NCBI GenBank assembly: GCA_963693285.1 | Contig: OY848917.1 | Coordinates: forward strand, 17,779,245 to 17,843,244 | Direction of reading: 5' to 3' | Length of the DNA stretch: 64,000 nt | DNA from: Xestospongia muta | Lineage: Eukaryota; Porifera; Demospongiae; Haplosclerida; Petrosiidae | Shown here: positions 36,060 to 52,159 of the stretch, in pieces | How positions within the stretch are numbered: position 1 is the stretch's first letter | How the letters are laid out: every line of letters begins with the position of its first letter | Notes under the pieces: model-generated | Databases searched by the model: none | What the model saw: only the letters and a program-made list of their open reading frames with translations | What the model was told of the DNA's origin: nothing | Made by a program: the position numbers and the translations under genes

Positions 36060-39000
36060 GTAAGCGATAAAACAGTGAACTAACTGGTAGCCAAATACTC
36101 CAAACCCATCAGTCACATGGATGTCCTGTCTTTTATTACTAGTAGGTTGGAGATAAATAGAAATGTATCCTCTCCTTATAATGCACCAATAAACACTTCA
36201 TTAAGATCATTGACCACTCTCTATCTTCCCTCTCATAAATAATAAAGATTAATTCATTTTAAACAAAATGGTGCGTATTGGGAGGTTAATTTCAAATTCT
36301 GCAAAATCACCATTTTTATTCACTTAAAATAATAAGATGTCCAAAATCAGACACCTCATTTAATTTAAACATAATTTCAATGAAATAAATCTTTTAAAAG
36401 CCTTCTAGTTTTAAACCATTTACTTCATATTTAATATATTTTTTATTTACTTGTATATCATTTAAATACATAAATTATTCACTAGCCAATACTTATCAGA
36501 ATAATTACATAAACATTCCCAAAAATTCCATAAATGCAGACAAGATGATAGAAACATCTCCTAAAGTAGGAATGGCAGTATAGAAATCCCTACATGGTTG
36601 CCACAATATCAGGGGCATAATGTTTATTTTGTTGCAATAGTTGTACTAGTATTTAAGGAAAATGTCCCATTAGAAGTAGGCAGATGTTCAACATAACAAA
36701 AAATAAACATAATTTTATATTCATGTACATTTATTTGACTATTATGTAGGGATGTCCATACTGCCATTCCTACTTTGGATTACCTTGACCACCATTCCCA
36801 CATTAATGAACTTTGCTAAATTTCATCTACTTGTTTGTGTTATTTTTACTTTAATCATAAATTAGCTAAATTATGTTCATAATTATTATAATTATAGGTT
36901 GGATGAGTGTACTCACACATACTATACAACAGAGCATTGCTATAATTATAATACTTATAAAACAATGTATGCTACAGGGGATACTTTCAAGCTCCTTGTA
37001 CAGCACTACTTTCATAACTAAAGTGCTCAATATAAGATTTCTAAAAGTGGATACTTCATGTGAAAACATACCTAGCAGTGTAAGTGTACTCTTTTAAAGC
37101 CTACTCTCTTGTAGTTATCATGGTCAAAAAGATTAAAGAACAAAAAACATTGTGTTATCTCTACATAGGCAGTGCTTCAACATCTATTCATGTAAATTCA
37201 TTAGGACAAATGGTGGAACAAGTAACCAACTAACCAACTTAACTAGGTAAAAAAGCAACTTTAATTACAATACAGAGATAAAAAAAACCTTTGTGGGGGA
37301 GAGGGGTGGCAAAGCAGTTGCAGCCATATATCAAAACAATTAATTGCCTTGAATCACCCAACTGATAAAATATGCTAAATATAACTACAAATATTTACAT
37401 TGAGACTCAGAAAAATTATTGAGGCTTATGACTACTCTATTAAGCAAACATCAGACCAAAATAGAACATGTAGCTCTTTATGTCATTGTCATTTCACTTG
37501 TAAAAAAATCATGTCTGTACTTCCATGTAAGTCTCATTATATTATTCACAAGTATACAACAATAACTAACATTATCTCTGTATGACAATTATTACATCAG
37601 ACAAACTGTAGCTCTTCAACAGTCTGCACATCATATATTTCATTTTCAATTTTTCTTGTAATAGTAAAAAATAATGCTTATTTTAGGAAAAGAAGTTACA
37701 TATTATTATATTTAGTTATACTGTTTTCTCATATAACCTATGTACATGAACACTTACTCTGTTGACAAGGTCTAGATTGGCTCCTTTCTCTGCTAAAATA
37801 AAAACAACATCTTTGTGTCCATTCTTTGCTGCTAACATGACTGGAGTAGATCCCTCCTAAATATATTATAATAAGCACATTAACATGAACCAAGAGAACA
37901 TATCATAACATTGCATATTATCAATACTAACACTGCATATATATAAGTACACCAGTAACATTATAAACCTATACAACAGTATATCTACTCATATAAAATA
38001 TGAATCCAATCACTCTCAACAATTAGCAAAACATTACAAATATTATTTTTTTAGCATACAGGAACTCTAATAATAATGTCAACAATACAAATAATACTGA
38101 TAAGTACATAAATAAATGTAGTTGTTACATATAAGGTATATTTTGTATAAATATCAGCATATTTTAAATGACTCATTCAAATAACAAGTAACAACATGTA
38201 GAAATAAATTGAACAATTGAAAAAATTGCATTCAATACACACTTTGAATTTACATTACAATATATCACACTTACCAACTATTATATTGCAAAGGGCACAA
38301 TCAGATAAGAATTAATGACAGCATCATGAATGTGAAAACAAAAACAATAGATGAACAAAATGACAAAATTGGATTTAATACACTTAGAATTTACATTACA
38401 ATATGTTACACTTACCTGCTATTATATTGTAAAGGACAAATTCAGATGAGAAGTAATGACAGTACAATAAATGTGGAAACAAAAAGTGATAGATTAAACA
38501 AAATGACAAAATTGCATTTAATATACTTAGAATTTACATTACGATATATCACACTTACCTCCTATTACATTATAAAGGACACATTAAGATGAGAAGTAAT
38601 GGTAGCAACATAAATGCGGAAACAAAAAAATAATAGAATGAACAATTGAAAAATTGCATTCAATACACTTAGAATTTACATTACAATATATCACACTTAC
38701 CAGCTATTATATTGTAAAGGACACATTCATATGAGAAATAATAATAAAGGCATAAATGTGGAAACAAAAAGTGATAGATTAAAGAAAATGACAAAATTGC
38801 ATTCAATACATTTAGACTTTACATTACAATATATCCCACTTACCTCCTATAATATTGTAAAGGACACGTTCAAATGATGAGTAATGACAGCATCATAAAT
38901 GTGGAAACAAAAAAATAATAGAATGAACAATTGAAAAATTGCATTCAATACACTTAGAATTTACATTACAATATATCACACTTACCAGCTATTATATTGT

Positions 39001-42000
39001 AAAGGACACATTCATATGAGAAATAATAATAAAGGCATAAATGTGGAAACAAAAAGTGATAGATTAAAGAAAATGACAAAATTGTATTCAATACATTTAG
39101 AATTTACATTACAATATATCCCACTTACCTCCTATAATATTGTAAAGGACACGTTCAAATGATGAGTAATGACAGCATCATAAATGTGGAAACATAAAAA
39201 ATAGAGTGAACAAAATTACAAAATTGCATTCAATACACTTGGAATTTACATTACAATATGTTACACTTACCCGCTATTATATCATAAAGGACACATTCAG
39301 ATGAGAAGTAATGACAGCAAAATAAATGTGGAAATAAAAAGTGATAGAGTGAAGAAAAATTATAGACAAAATTGCATTCAATATACTTAGAATTTACATT
39401 ACGATATATCACACTTACAAACTATTATATTGTAAAGGACACATTAAGATGAGAAGTAATGGTAGCAACATAAATGTGGAAACAAAAAAAAAACAGAATG
39501 AACAATTGAAAAATTGCATTCAATACACTTAGAATTTACATTACAATATATCACACTTACCAGCTATTATATTGTAAAGGATACATTCATATGAGAAATA
39601 ATAATAAAGGCATAAATGTGGAAACAAAAAGTGATAGATTAAAGAAAATGACAAAATTGCATTCAATACATTTAGACTTTACATTACAATATATCCCACT
39701 TACCTCCTATAATATTGTAAAGGACAAGTTCAAATGATGAGTAATGACAGCATCATAAATGTGGAAACATAAAAAATAGAGTGAACAAAATTACAAAATT
39801 GCATTCAATACACTTGGAATTTACATTACAATATGTCACACTTACCGGCTATTATATCATAAAGGACACATTCAGATGAGAAGTAATGACAGCAAAATAA
39901 ATGTGGAAATAAAAAGTGATAAAGTGAAGAAAAATTAATGACAAAATTGCATTCAATACACTTAGAATTTACAATACAATATATCACACTTACCCCCTAT
40001 TATATTGTAAAGGACACAATCAGATGAAAAATAATAACAGAACCATAAATGTGGAAACAAAAAAAACCAATAGAGTGAACAAAATGGCAAAATTGCATTC
40101 AATATATTGAGAAATTACATTACAATATGTCACACTTACCGGCTATTATATCATAAAGGACACATTCAGATGAGAAGTATTGACAGCAAAATAAATGTGG
40201 AAATAAAAAGTGATAAAGTGAAGAAAAATTAATGACAAAATTGCATTCAATATACTTAGAATTTACATTACAATATATCACACTTACAAACTATTATATT
40301 GTAAAGGACACAATCATATGAGAAATAATAACAGAACCATTAATGTGGAAACAAAAAAAACAATAGCGTGAACAAAATGACAAAATTGCATTCAATATAC
40401 TTAGAATTTACATTACAATATATAACACTTACCAACTATTATATTGTAAAGCATACAATCAGATGAGAAATAATAACAGAACCATTAATGTGGAAACAAA
40501 AAAAACAATAGAGTAAACAAAATGACAAAATGACAAAATTACATTCAATATATTGAGAAATTACATTACAATATGTCACACTTACCCGCTATTATATCAT
40601 AAAGGACACATTCAGATGAGAAGTATTGACAGCAAAATAATTGTGGAAATAAAAAGTGATAAAGTGAAGAAAAATTAATGACAAAATTGCATTCATTATA
40701 CTTAGAATTTACATTACAATATATCACACTTACAAACTGTTATATTGTAAAGGACAATCATATGAGAAATAATAACAGAACCATTAATGTGGAAACAAAA
40801 AAACAATAGAGTGAACAAAATGACAAAATTGCATTCAATATACTTAGAATTTACATTACAATATATCACACTTACAAACTATTATATTGTAAAGGATACA
40901 ATCAGATGAGAAATAATAACAGAACCATTAATGTGAAAATAAAAAAACAATAGAGTGAACAAAATGACAAAATTACATTCAATATATTGAGAAATTACAT
41001 TACAATATGTCACACTTACCCGCTATTATATCATAAAGGACATATTCAGATGAGAAGTATTGACAGCAAAATAAATGTGGAAATAAAAAGTGATAAAGTG
41101 AAGAAAAATTAATGACAAAATTGCATTCAATACACTTAGAATTTACATTACAATATATCACACTTACCAACTATTATATTGTAAAGGACACAATCATATG
41201 AGAAATAATAACAGAACCATTAATGTGGAAACAAAAAAACAATAGAATGAACAAAATGACAAAATTGCATTCAATATACTTAGAATTTACATTACAATAT
41301 ATCACACTTACCCCCTATTATATTGTAAAGGATACAATCAGATGAGAAATAATAACAGAACCATTAATGTGGAAACAAAAAAACAATAGAGTGAACAAAA
41401 TGACAAAATTGTATTCAATATACTTAAAATTTACATTACAATATATCACACTTACCCGCTATTATATTGTAAAGGACAAAATCAGATGATGAGCAATGAC
41501 AGCACCATAAATGTGGAAACAAAAAAACAATAGAATGAACAAAATGACCAAATTGCATTCAATACACTTAGAATTTACATTACAATATTGCCATTGCTAC
41601 ATACTTTGCATTTGTTTCAGATGTTTTACATCTTTGTCTTATTTTATATTGAAATTATATACTAGCTAAACAAGTTCACAATGTCTCTTTTCATTATTAT
41701 TATTATTATACATGTAGGTTGGATGAATGTACTTAGGATATACTATACAACAGAGCATTGCTATAAATTAGAACAATTAATAGAAACTCGAAATTATGTG
41801 TGGATGTGTATTCAATGCAGAAATAGCACTAACAACGTACTCTAAGAATGCATATTTCTCTACTGATATAAGACAAAATATCTCCTTAATATAAGCATCA
41901 GGAACAATGGTTACTGAAGAAGAAACTCAAGTATACTCAACATAGAACAGGCCTCGTTGTAGAATAAAATACTGACTTATTGTCCTTTCTTTGTATTTAT

Positions 42001-45000
42001 GACCTCTGTTACATCCATATAAATATCATTGTAACTAATTAATAAATACAAATAAATTGGCTTCTCACACAGAGACTACTTCCTAGCTCTTTATAAAAAA
42101 CACTTTCATTGTTAAAGTGTTTGAAATAACACTTCTAAAACCATATACATCATGTAAAATCACAATGTTTTACATAAATATAATTGTTAATAATCTTTTC
42201 TAATTACAAATAGAAGTCTGATAGACTTGTTTCAGTCAGACACACTAGTTGTTTATCGTTATAATTTTTATGTTATGTCTTCATTAAAAGTTACTATCTA
42301 TTCACACAGCTTAAAGACTTGACTTCATTCTCAAGATATCAATTACCTCAATAACAACATTGATATCAGCATTATGCTTGACTAATACTTCAACAATATC
42401 TCTATCTCCTCGAGAACTTGCATAATGAAGAGCTGCCCATCCTCCCTATTAGAAAAACACACAAACTATCAATTGTAAAATTAGACCACAAAACACTCTA
42501 TAATAACAGTACAAATACACACAACTTGTCCTTACATTGTTAGTCTATTGAAAATCATTGTGTCAGTCAGTACTATTATATCACTCTCTTATTATAATAT
42601 TTATAACTCTACTACAAAAACCAATATTATCTCTCAATGACAAATATTGCATCTGAAAAACTAGAGCAGTTTGCACAATAAAAGCAAACAAGGTTGGCTT
42701 TTAAAGAGTGGACTTGTTACTTTACTAAAATAAAAAAATTAATAACTTCAAATAAATAATTAAATAATTAATGTTTGAGCATTTCTAGACCACATGACTA
42801 AAATATGAAAAGTCTAATCAGAACCTCAAACAATGTAATAGATATAACAAATCTAAAATTTTTTCAGCCAAAACATTTGTAACTAATTAGTGCATTTAAC
42901 TTTAATTTCAAGTTGGAATTTTTGTTAAAATGCTTTATTTGAATTTATGGCTTATTTTATTTATGTGCTAGCACTTGAACTGATAACCAAAATATTTATA
43001 GAAAAGTGAAGTTTATCTATCTGCTGGTTACAATAAAAATAAGTAAAAAATTGATTAGTGTATATGTTATAAAACAAATTACATTATTATTTTCCTAATA
43101 TTATCATTAGGGTTTTGTATCCTCTTCTCCTTCTGATCTTCATAAAATTTGGTGTATTTTTTTAAAAAATTCAAACTTCATTACATTAGTAAAAAAACTA
43201 ATGGCTGACTTTGTGGAAAAAGACTTACATTATATCTTAAGTTATACAGCTTTTCTAATATAACATATGCACATGAACACTTACTTTGTTTACAAAGTTT
43301 AGATTGGCTCCTTTCTCTGCTAAAATAAAAACAACATCTTTGTGTCTATTTTTTGCTGCTAAGATGACTGGAGTAGATCCCTCCTAAATATATTATAATA
43401 ACCACATTAACATAAACTAGGAGAACATATAACAAAAACAATAGAGTGAACAAAATAACACATTCAGATGAAAAGTAATTATAATACAATAAATGTGGAA
43501 AAAAAGTGATTGAGTGACAAAATGCCAAAATTGCATCAATACACTTAGAATTTACATTACAATATATCACATTTACCTCCTATTACATTGTAAAGGACAC
43601 AATCAGATGATAAGTAATAACAGCACCAATAAATGTGGAAACAATAGAGTTAACAAAATGACAAAATTGCATTTAATATACTTAGAAATACATTAAAATA
43701 CATCACATTTACCTCCTATTATATTGTAAAGGACATATTCAGATGAGAAATAATAACAGAACCATAAATGTAGAAACAAAAAAACAATAGAGTGAACAAA
43801 ATGACAAAATTGCATTCAATATATTTAGAATTTATATTACAATATGTCACACTTACCCGCTATTATATCATAAAGGACACATTCAGATGAGAAGTATTGA
43901 CAGCAAAATAAATGTGGAAATAAAAAGTGATAAAGTGAAGAAAAATTAATGACAAAATTGTATTCAATATACTTAGAATTTACATTAAAATATATCACAC
44001 TTATCCCCTATTATATTGTAAAGGACACAATCAGATGAGAAATAATAACAGAACCATAAATGTGGAAACAAAAAAAACCCAATAGAGTGAACAAAATGGC
44101 AAAATTGCATTCAATATACTTAGAATTTACATTACAATATAACGCATTTACCTCCTATTATATTGTAAAGGATACAATCAGATAAGAAATAATAACAGAA
44201 CCATTAATGTGGAAACAAAAAACAATAGAGTGAACAAAATGATAAAATTGTATTCAATATATTGAGAATTTACATTACAATATGTCACACTTACCGGCTA
44301 TTATATCATAAAGGACACATTCAGATGAGAAGTATTGACAGCAACATAAATGTGAAAATAAAAAGTGATAAAGTGAAGAAAAATTAATGACAAAATTGCA
44401 TTCAATACACTTAGAATTTACATTACAATATATCACACTTATTAACTATTATATTGTAAAGGACACAATCAGATGAGAAATAATAACAGAACCATAAATG
44501 TGGAAACAAAAAACAATAGAGTGAACAAAATGACAAAATTGCATTCAATATATTTAGAATTTACATTACAATATGTCACACTTACCGACTATTATATCAT
44601 AAAGGACACATTCAGATGAGAAATAATAAACGAACCATAAATGTGGAAATAAAAAAAAACAATAGAGTGAACAAAATGGTAAAATTGCATTCAATATACT
44701 TAGAATTTACATTACAATATGTCACACTTACCAACTATTATATTGTAAAGGATACAATCAGATGAAAAATAATAACAGAACCATAAACGTGGAAACAAAA
44801 AAAAAACAATAGAGTGAACAAAATGACAAAATTGCATTCAATATATTGAGAAATTACATTACAATATGTCACACTTACCGGCTATTATATCATAAAGGAC
44901 ACATTCAGATGAGAAGTAATGACAGCAACATAAATGTGGAAATAAAAAGTGATAAAGTGAAGAAAAATTAATGACAAAATTGCTTTCAATACACTTAGAA

Positions 45001-48000
45001 TTTACATTACAATATATCACACTTATTAACTATTATATTGTAAAGGACACAATCAGATGAGAAATAATAACAGAACCATAAATGTGGAAACAAAAAACAA
45101 TAGAGTGAACAAAATGACAAAATTGCATTCAATATATTTAGAATTTACATTACAATATGTCACACTTACCCGCTATTATATCATAAAGGACACATTCAGA
45201 TGAGAAATAATAACAGAACCATAAATGTGGAAATAAAAAAAAAACAATAGAGTGAACAAAATGGTAAAATTGCATTCAATATACTTAGAATTTACATTAC
45301 AATATGTCACACTTACCCCCTATTATATTGTAAAGGATACAATCAGATGAGAAATAATAACAGAACCATAAATGTGGAAACAAAAAAAAACAATAGAGTG
45401 AACAAAATGACAAAATTACATTCAATATATTGAGAAATTACATTACAATATGTCACACTTACCCGCTATTATATCATAAAGGACACATTCAGATGAGAAA
45501 TAATAACAGAACCATAAATGTGGAAATAAAAAAAACAATAGAGTGAACAAAATGGTAAAATTGCATTCAATATACTTAGAATTTACATTACAATATGTCA
45601 CACTTACCCCCTATTATATTGTAAAGGATACAATCAGATGAGAAATAATAACAGAACCATAAATGTGGAAACAAAAAAAAACAATAGAGTGAACAAAATG
45701 ACAAAATTACATTCAATATATTGAGAAATTACATTACAATATGTCACACTTACCCGCTATTATATCATAAAGGACACATTCAGATGAGAAATAATAACAG
45801 AACCATAAATGTGGAAATAAAAAAAACAATAGAGTGAACAAAATGGTAAAATTGCATTCAATATACTTAGAATTTACATTACAATATGTCACACTTACCC
45901 CCTATTATATTGTAAAGGATACAATCAGATGAGAAATAATAACAGAACCATAAATGTGGAAACAAAAAAAAACAATAGAGTGAACAAAATGACAAAATTA
46001 CATTCAATATATTGAGAAATTACATTACAATATGTCACACTTACCCGCTATTATATCATAAAGGACACAATCATATGAGAAATAATAATAGAACCATTAA
46101 TGTGGAAACAAAAAAAACAATAGAATGAACAAAATGACCAAATTGCATTCAATACACTTAGAATTTACATTACAATATTGCCATTGCTACATACTTTGCA
46201 TTTGTTTCAGATGTTTTACTTCTTTGTCTTATTTAATATTGAAATTATATACTAGCTAAACAAGTTCACAATGTCTCTTTTCATTATTATTATTATACAT
46301 GTAGGTTGGATGAATGTACTTAGGATATACTATACAACAGAGCATTTGCTATAAATTAGAACAATTAATAGAAACTCGAAATTATGTATGGATGTGTATT
46401 CAATGCAGAAATAGCACTAGCAATGTACTCTAAGAATGCATATTTCTCTACTGATATAAGACAAAATATCTCCTTAATATAAGCATCAGGAACAATGGTT
46501 ACTGAAGAAGGAACTCAAGTATACTCAACATAGAACAGGCCTCGTTGTAGAATAAAATACTGACTTATTGTCCTTTCTTTGTATTTATGACCTCTGTTAC
46601 ATCCATATAAATATCATTGTAACTAATTAATAAATACAAATAAATTGGCTTCTCACACAGAGACTACTTCCTAGCTCTTTATAAAAAACACTTTCATTGT
46701 TAAAGTGTTTGAAATAACACTTCTAAAACCATATACATCATGTAAAATCACAATGTTTTACATAAATATAATTGTTAATAATCTTTTCTAATTACAAATA
46801 GAAGTCTGATAGTTTCTAAGTTTAATACACTTAGAATTTACATTACAATATATCACACTTACCAACTATTATATTGTAAAGGACACATTCAGATAACAAG
46901 TAATGGTAGCAACATAAATGTGGAAACAAAAAAATAATTGAATGAACAATTTTAAAAAATTGCATTCAATATACTTAGAATTTACATTACAATATATCAC
47001 ACTTACCTCCTATTATATTGTAAAGGACATATTCAGATGAGAAATAATAACAGAACCATAAATGTGGAAACAAAAAACAATAGAGTAAACAAAATGATAA
47101 AATTGCATTTAATACATTTAGAATTTATATTACAGTATATGACACTTACCCGCTATTTTTTTAAGGCCACATTGAAATGATGAGCAATGTAAACACCATA
47201 AATGTGAAAACAAAAAACAATAGATTAAATAAAATGATAAAATTGCATTTAATACACTTAGAATTTACATTACAATATATCATACTTACCCACTATTATA
47301 TTTTAAAGGACACGTTCACAGATGAGTAATGATAGCCCAATTAACATGGAAACAAAAAACAATAATAATAATAAACAATAATAAACAAATGACAAAATGC
47401 ATTTAATACACTTAGAATTTACATTACAGTATATCACTCTTACCTTCTATTATTTTGTCAAGAAGACATTCAGATGAGAAGTAATCATAGAAAAAAATAT
47501 AGAGTAAACAAAATGTGGCAATCTAGGTGGATTATTTTTATATCTTAATTATGACAACATATATTACTTCACTTTATAAGATATATAAAATTGATAACAT
47601 ATGAAATATTTTTTATCAGTAATATAAGCACCGAAAATAAATATAAATTTAAATATAAATTGGAAAATAAATATTCTGTTCAAATATTTCATTGCATCTA
47701 TGTACAATGTAGGGATATCAATACTGCCATTCCTACATATTTTGGACATGTTTCAGATATTTTTTTATTTTTATTTTATTTTTTTATTCTAAAAATAGAG
47801 TGAGCAAATGACAAAATTGTGTTTAATATAATTAGAATTTATATTACAATATATCACACTTACCAACTATTATATTGTAAAGTACACATTCAGATGACAA
47901 GTAATGACAGCATTATAAATGTGGAAAGAAAAAACAATAGAATGAACAAAATGACAAAATTGTGTTCATTACAATTTGAATTTTCATTACAATATATCAT

Positions 48001-51000
48001 GCTTACCTTCTATTATATTGTAAAGGACACATTCAGATGACAAGTAATGACAGCATTATAAATGTGGAAACAAAAAACAATAGAATGAACAAAATGATAA
48101 AATTGTATTCATTACAATTAGAATTTTCATTATAATATATCACACTTACCGACTATTATATTGTGAAAGACATATTCAGATTACAAGTAATGACATCACC
48201 ATAATGTGGAAACAAAAAACAATAGAATAAACAAAATGACAAAATTGCATTCAATAGACTTAGAATATTTACATTACAATATATCACACTTACCTCCTAT
48301 TATATTGTAAAGGACACATTCAGATGACAAGTAAAGACAGCATCATAAATATGGAAACAAAAAAATTAACAAAATGACAAAACGACATTTAATACACTTA
48401 GAATATTTACATTACAATATATCACACTTACCCGCTATTATATTGCAAAGGACACATTCAGATGACAAGTAATGACAGCATGGAAACAAAAAACAATAGA
48501 ATGAACAAAATGACAAAACGACATTCAATACATTTAGAATTTACATTACTATATATCACACTTACCATCTATTATATTGTAAAGGACACATTCAGATGAC
48601 AAGTAAAGAGAGCAACATAAATGTGGAAACAAAAAACAATTGAGTGTACAAAATGACAAAATTGGAATCAATACACTTAGAATTTACATTACAATATATC
48701 ACACTTACACGCTATTATATTGTAAAGACACATTCAGATGAAGAGTAACAACAGCATCATAAATGCAGTAACAAAAAACAATAGTGTGAACAAAATGACA
48801 AAATTGTATTTAATACACTTAGAATATTTACATTATAACATATCACACTTACCTCCTATTATATTGCAAAGGACATATTCAGATGACAAGTAATGACAGC
48901 ATCATAAATGTGGAAACAAAAAAACAACAGAATGAACATAATGACAAAATTGCATTCTTTATAAGATAAATATAAATATAATGTATGACATATTTTTATA
49001 TCTTTAATATAAGCACTGAATATTAATATAAATTAAAATATAAATTTGAAAATAAATATTCTGTTCAAATATTTCATTGCGTCTATGTACAATGTAGGAA
49101 TATCCATACTACCATTCCTACATATTTTGGACTTGTTTCAGATGTTTTTATTGCTATCCTTACATTAAATGAACTTTAGATCTTTTATTTACACTTCTTT
49201 GTCTTATTTTTTATTTAAATTATATACTAGCTAAAGATGTTCACAATGTCTTTTTTCATTGTTATTATTATACATGTAGGCTAGATGAACGTACTTAGGA
49301 TATACTATACAACAGACCATTGCTATAACTTAACAATTAATAATGAATAGAGAAACTGTAATTTATGCATGGATGTACTTAGGATAGCACTAGCAATGTA
49401 CTCTAAGTATGCATTTTTCTATATGAATAAGACAAAATAAATCTAATCTTCTTAAATTAAGCAACAGAAACAATGGTTACTAAAGAAGGAACTCAAGTAC
49501 ACTCAACATAGAACAGGCCTTGTGGTAGAATCAAATACTAACTTATTGAACTTTCTTTATATTTATGACCTCTGTTACATCCTCATAAATATGATTGTAA
49601 CTAATTAATAAATACAAATAAATTGGATTCTTACACAGAGACTACTTCCTAGCTCTTTATAAAAAATACTTTCATTGTTAAGTGTTAGAAATAAGACTTC
49701 TAAAACTATGTACCTTATGTAAAATCACAATGTTTTGCAAAACATAATTGTTAATAATCTTTTCTACTTATTGTGACACAAATAAAAGTCTGATAGACTT
49801 GTTTAAGTCAGACACACTAGTTGTTTATCGTTATAATCTTTATGTTATGTCTTTACTAAAAGTTACTATCTATTCACACAGCTTAAAGATTTGACTTCAT
49901 TCTCATGATATCAATTACCTCAATAACAACATTGATATCAGCATTATGGTCGACTAATATTTCAACAATATCTCTATCTCCTTGAGAACTTGCATAATGA
50001 AGAGCTGTCCATCCTCTCTATTTGAAAAACACACAAACTATCAATTGTAAAATTAGACCACTAACACTCTACAATAACAGTACATACACACAACTTGTCT
50101 TTACATTGTTAGTCTATTAAATATTATCAAGTCAGTCAGTACTTCCATATGACTCTATTATCATATTATTTATAACTCTACTACAATAACCAACATTATC
50201 TCGTCTGACAATTACTGTATCTGACAAATTATTAGCAATTTGCACAATAAAAACAAACAAGGCCGACTTTTTAATCTCAATTTAATGTCATCCTAATGTT
50301 TCTATATTAGCAAGGTTAACAATAGTAATAGATATACCAATACGTTTGAGCATATACTGGTACTATAATCATACTAAGTTTCAGAAATATACTGATAGCC
50401 ATAGACACAATACTTCTAGTTTTAAACATCCAATTTTAAAAGAAAAACTAAAAACATAACATAACAAAGTCATGCTTCATACAATGTTCTTCACTATTTT
50501 TTATGTGTCAGCACATGAACTGATTATTGGAATATTTATGTAAAAAGTGATGTTTATCTATTATTATTATTTATATTATTTAACATAACAACCTAAATGT
50601 AATATAATAACTACATTAATATGAAATAGACTTACAACGTCTGTAGCATTTACATCAGCTCCTCTAACTAGAGCATCTTTTACTCCTGACAAGTCTCCTT
50701 TCTGAGCAGATTCAATTAGACTGTTATTCTATTATAAAAACAAAAATATTAAATGCATTAATAAATGTACAACAGGATTTACATAAATCTAAAAAGACTT
50801 TAAAATAAATTTTGCCAGCAACTTCTTAGTTAATTTATTTTAATGATTTCTTGTAGTCTAATGATTTCTACAAAACATTGAACAGTATACCTAGTCATGT
50901 AGTAGTGAAAAGTTTGGGTATAATATCAATAGGAACATTTTTAATATAGTGCAAAGGTAATCTGATTCAGAGATATATCTTGGGCTAAAAGCAATCTAAA

Positions 51001-51621
51001 CATATTAAAAACTAGTACTTGGGACAATACTTTATAGATATTCCATATAAACAATGTTCCATAACTGCTCAATGACTTATGCAGTATGTGTATGAATATA
51101 GAGTATGTAATTAACAAACTATAAAAAGACCAATAAACAATATCTTAAAACAACAATTAATGAAACATAACAAAAAAAACAGAAATTACAATAATCATAA
51201 ACAGTAATCATCAACTCATATTTATACACAATCATAAACCACTCATCAATAGTACTAACACTACACTACCATGAATTAAAAGCTCTATGTGATTCCTGCC
51301 TAGCATACAGATATCAGTGTATTTGAAATAACTATTAACTCATTTATGATCATATACCTTCATCAAAACAACCTTTATACATGTATAGTAGTTCCTACTT
51401 TATATTATGTGAATGTTTACTATAACACCTGATAACAACTAATTAGTATTATTGTTTAAAATGGATAAAGAACAAAATTAGTTGGAATATTATAATATTA
51501 TTGTGTTACTTTATCAAAGAATGAAATAGTTCATACATACATAGATACATACATACATACATACATACATACATACATACATACATACATACATACATAC
51601 ATACATACATACATACATACA

Positions 51622-51652
<31 letters not shown>

Positions 51653-51698
51653 CATACATACATACATACATACATACATACATACATACATACATACA

Positions 51699-51729
<31 letters not shown>

Positions 51730-51788
51730 CATACATACATACATACATACATACATACATACATACATACATACATTACATACATACA

Positions 51789-51819
<31 letters not shown>

Positions 51820-52080
51820 CATACATACATACATTTCATACATACATACATACATACATACATTACATACATTTATACATACATACATACATACATTACA
51901 TACATTTATACATACATACATACATTACATACATACATACATACATTACATACATTTATACATACATACATACATTACATACATACATACATACATACAT
52001 ACATCATACATACATTACATACATATATACATTACATACATACATACATACATACTTACATACATACATAAATACATTAT

Positions 52081-52111
<31 letters not shown>

Positions 52112-52127
52112 CATACATACATACATG

Positions 52128-52159
<32 letters not shown>

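Noticed and set aside
38326..48040. ORFs with TLRIYITICYTYLLL-like sequence recurring in the satellite
   Set aside because: They recur because the satellite recurs, have no Met or splice logic, and lie opposite to the host gene.
38225..48960. CRISPR array
   Set aside because: Units are ~142 bp, diverge throughout and have no spacer/repeat division; the host is a eukaryote. It is a satellite.
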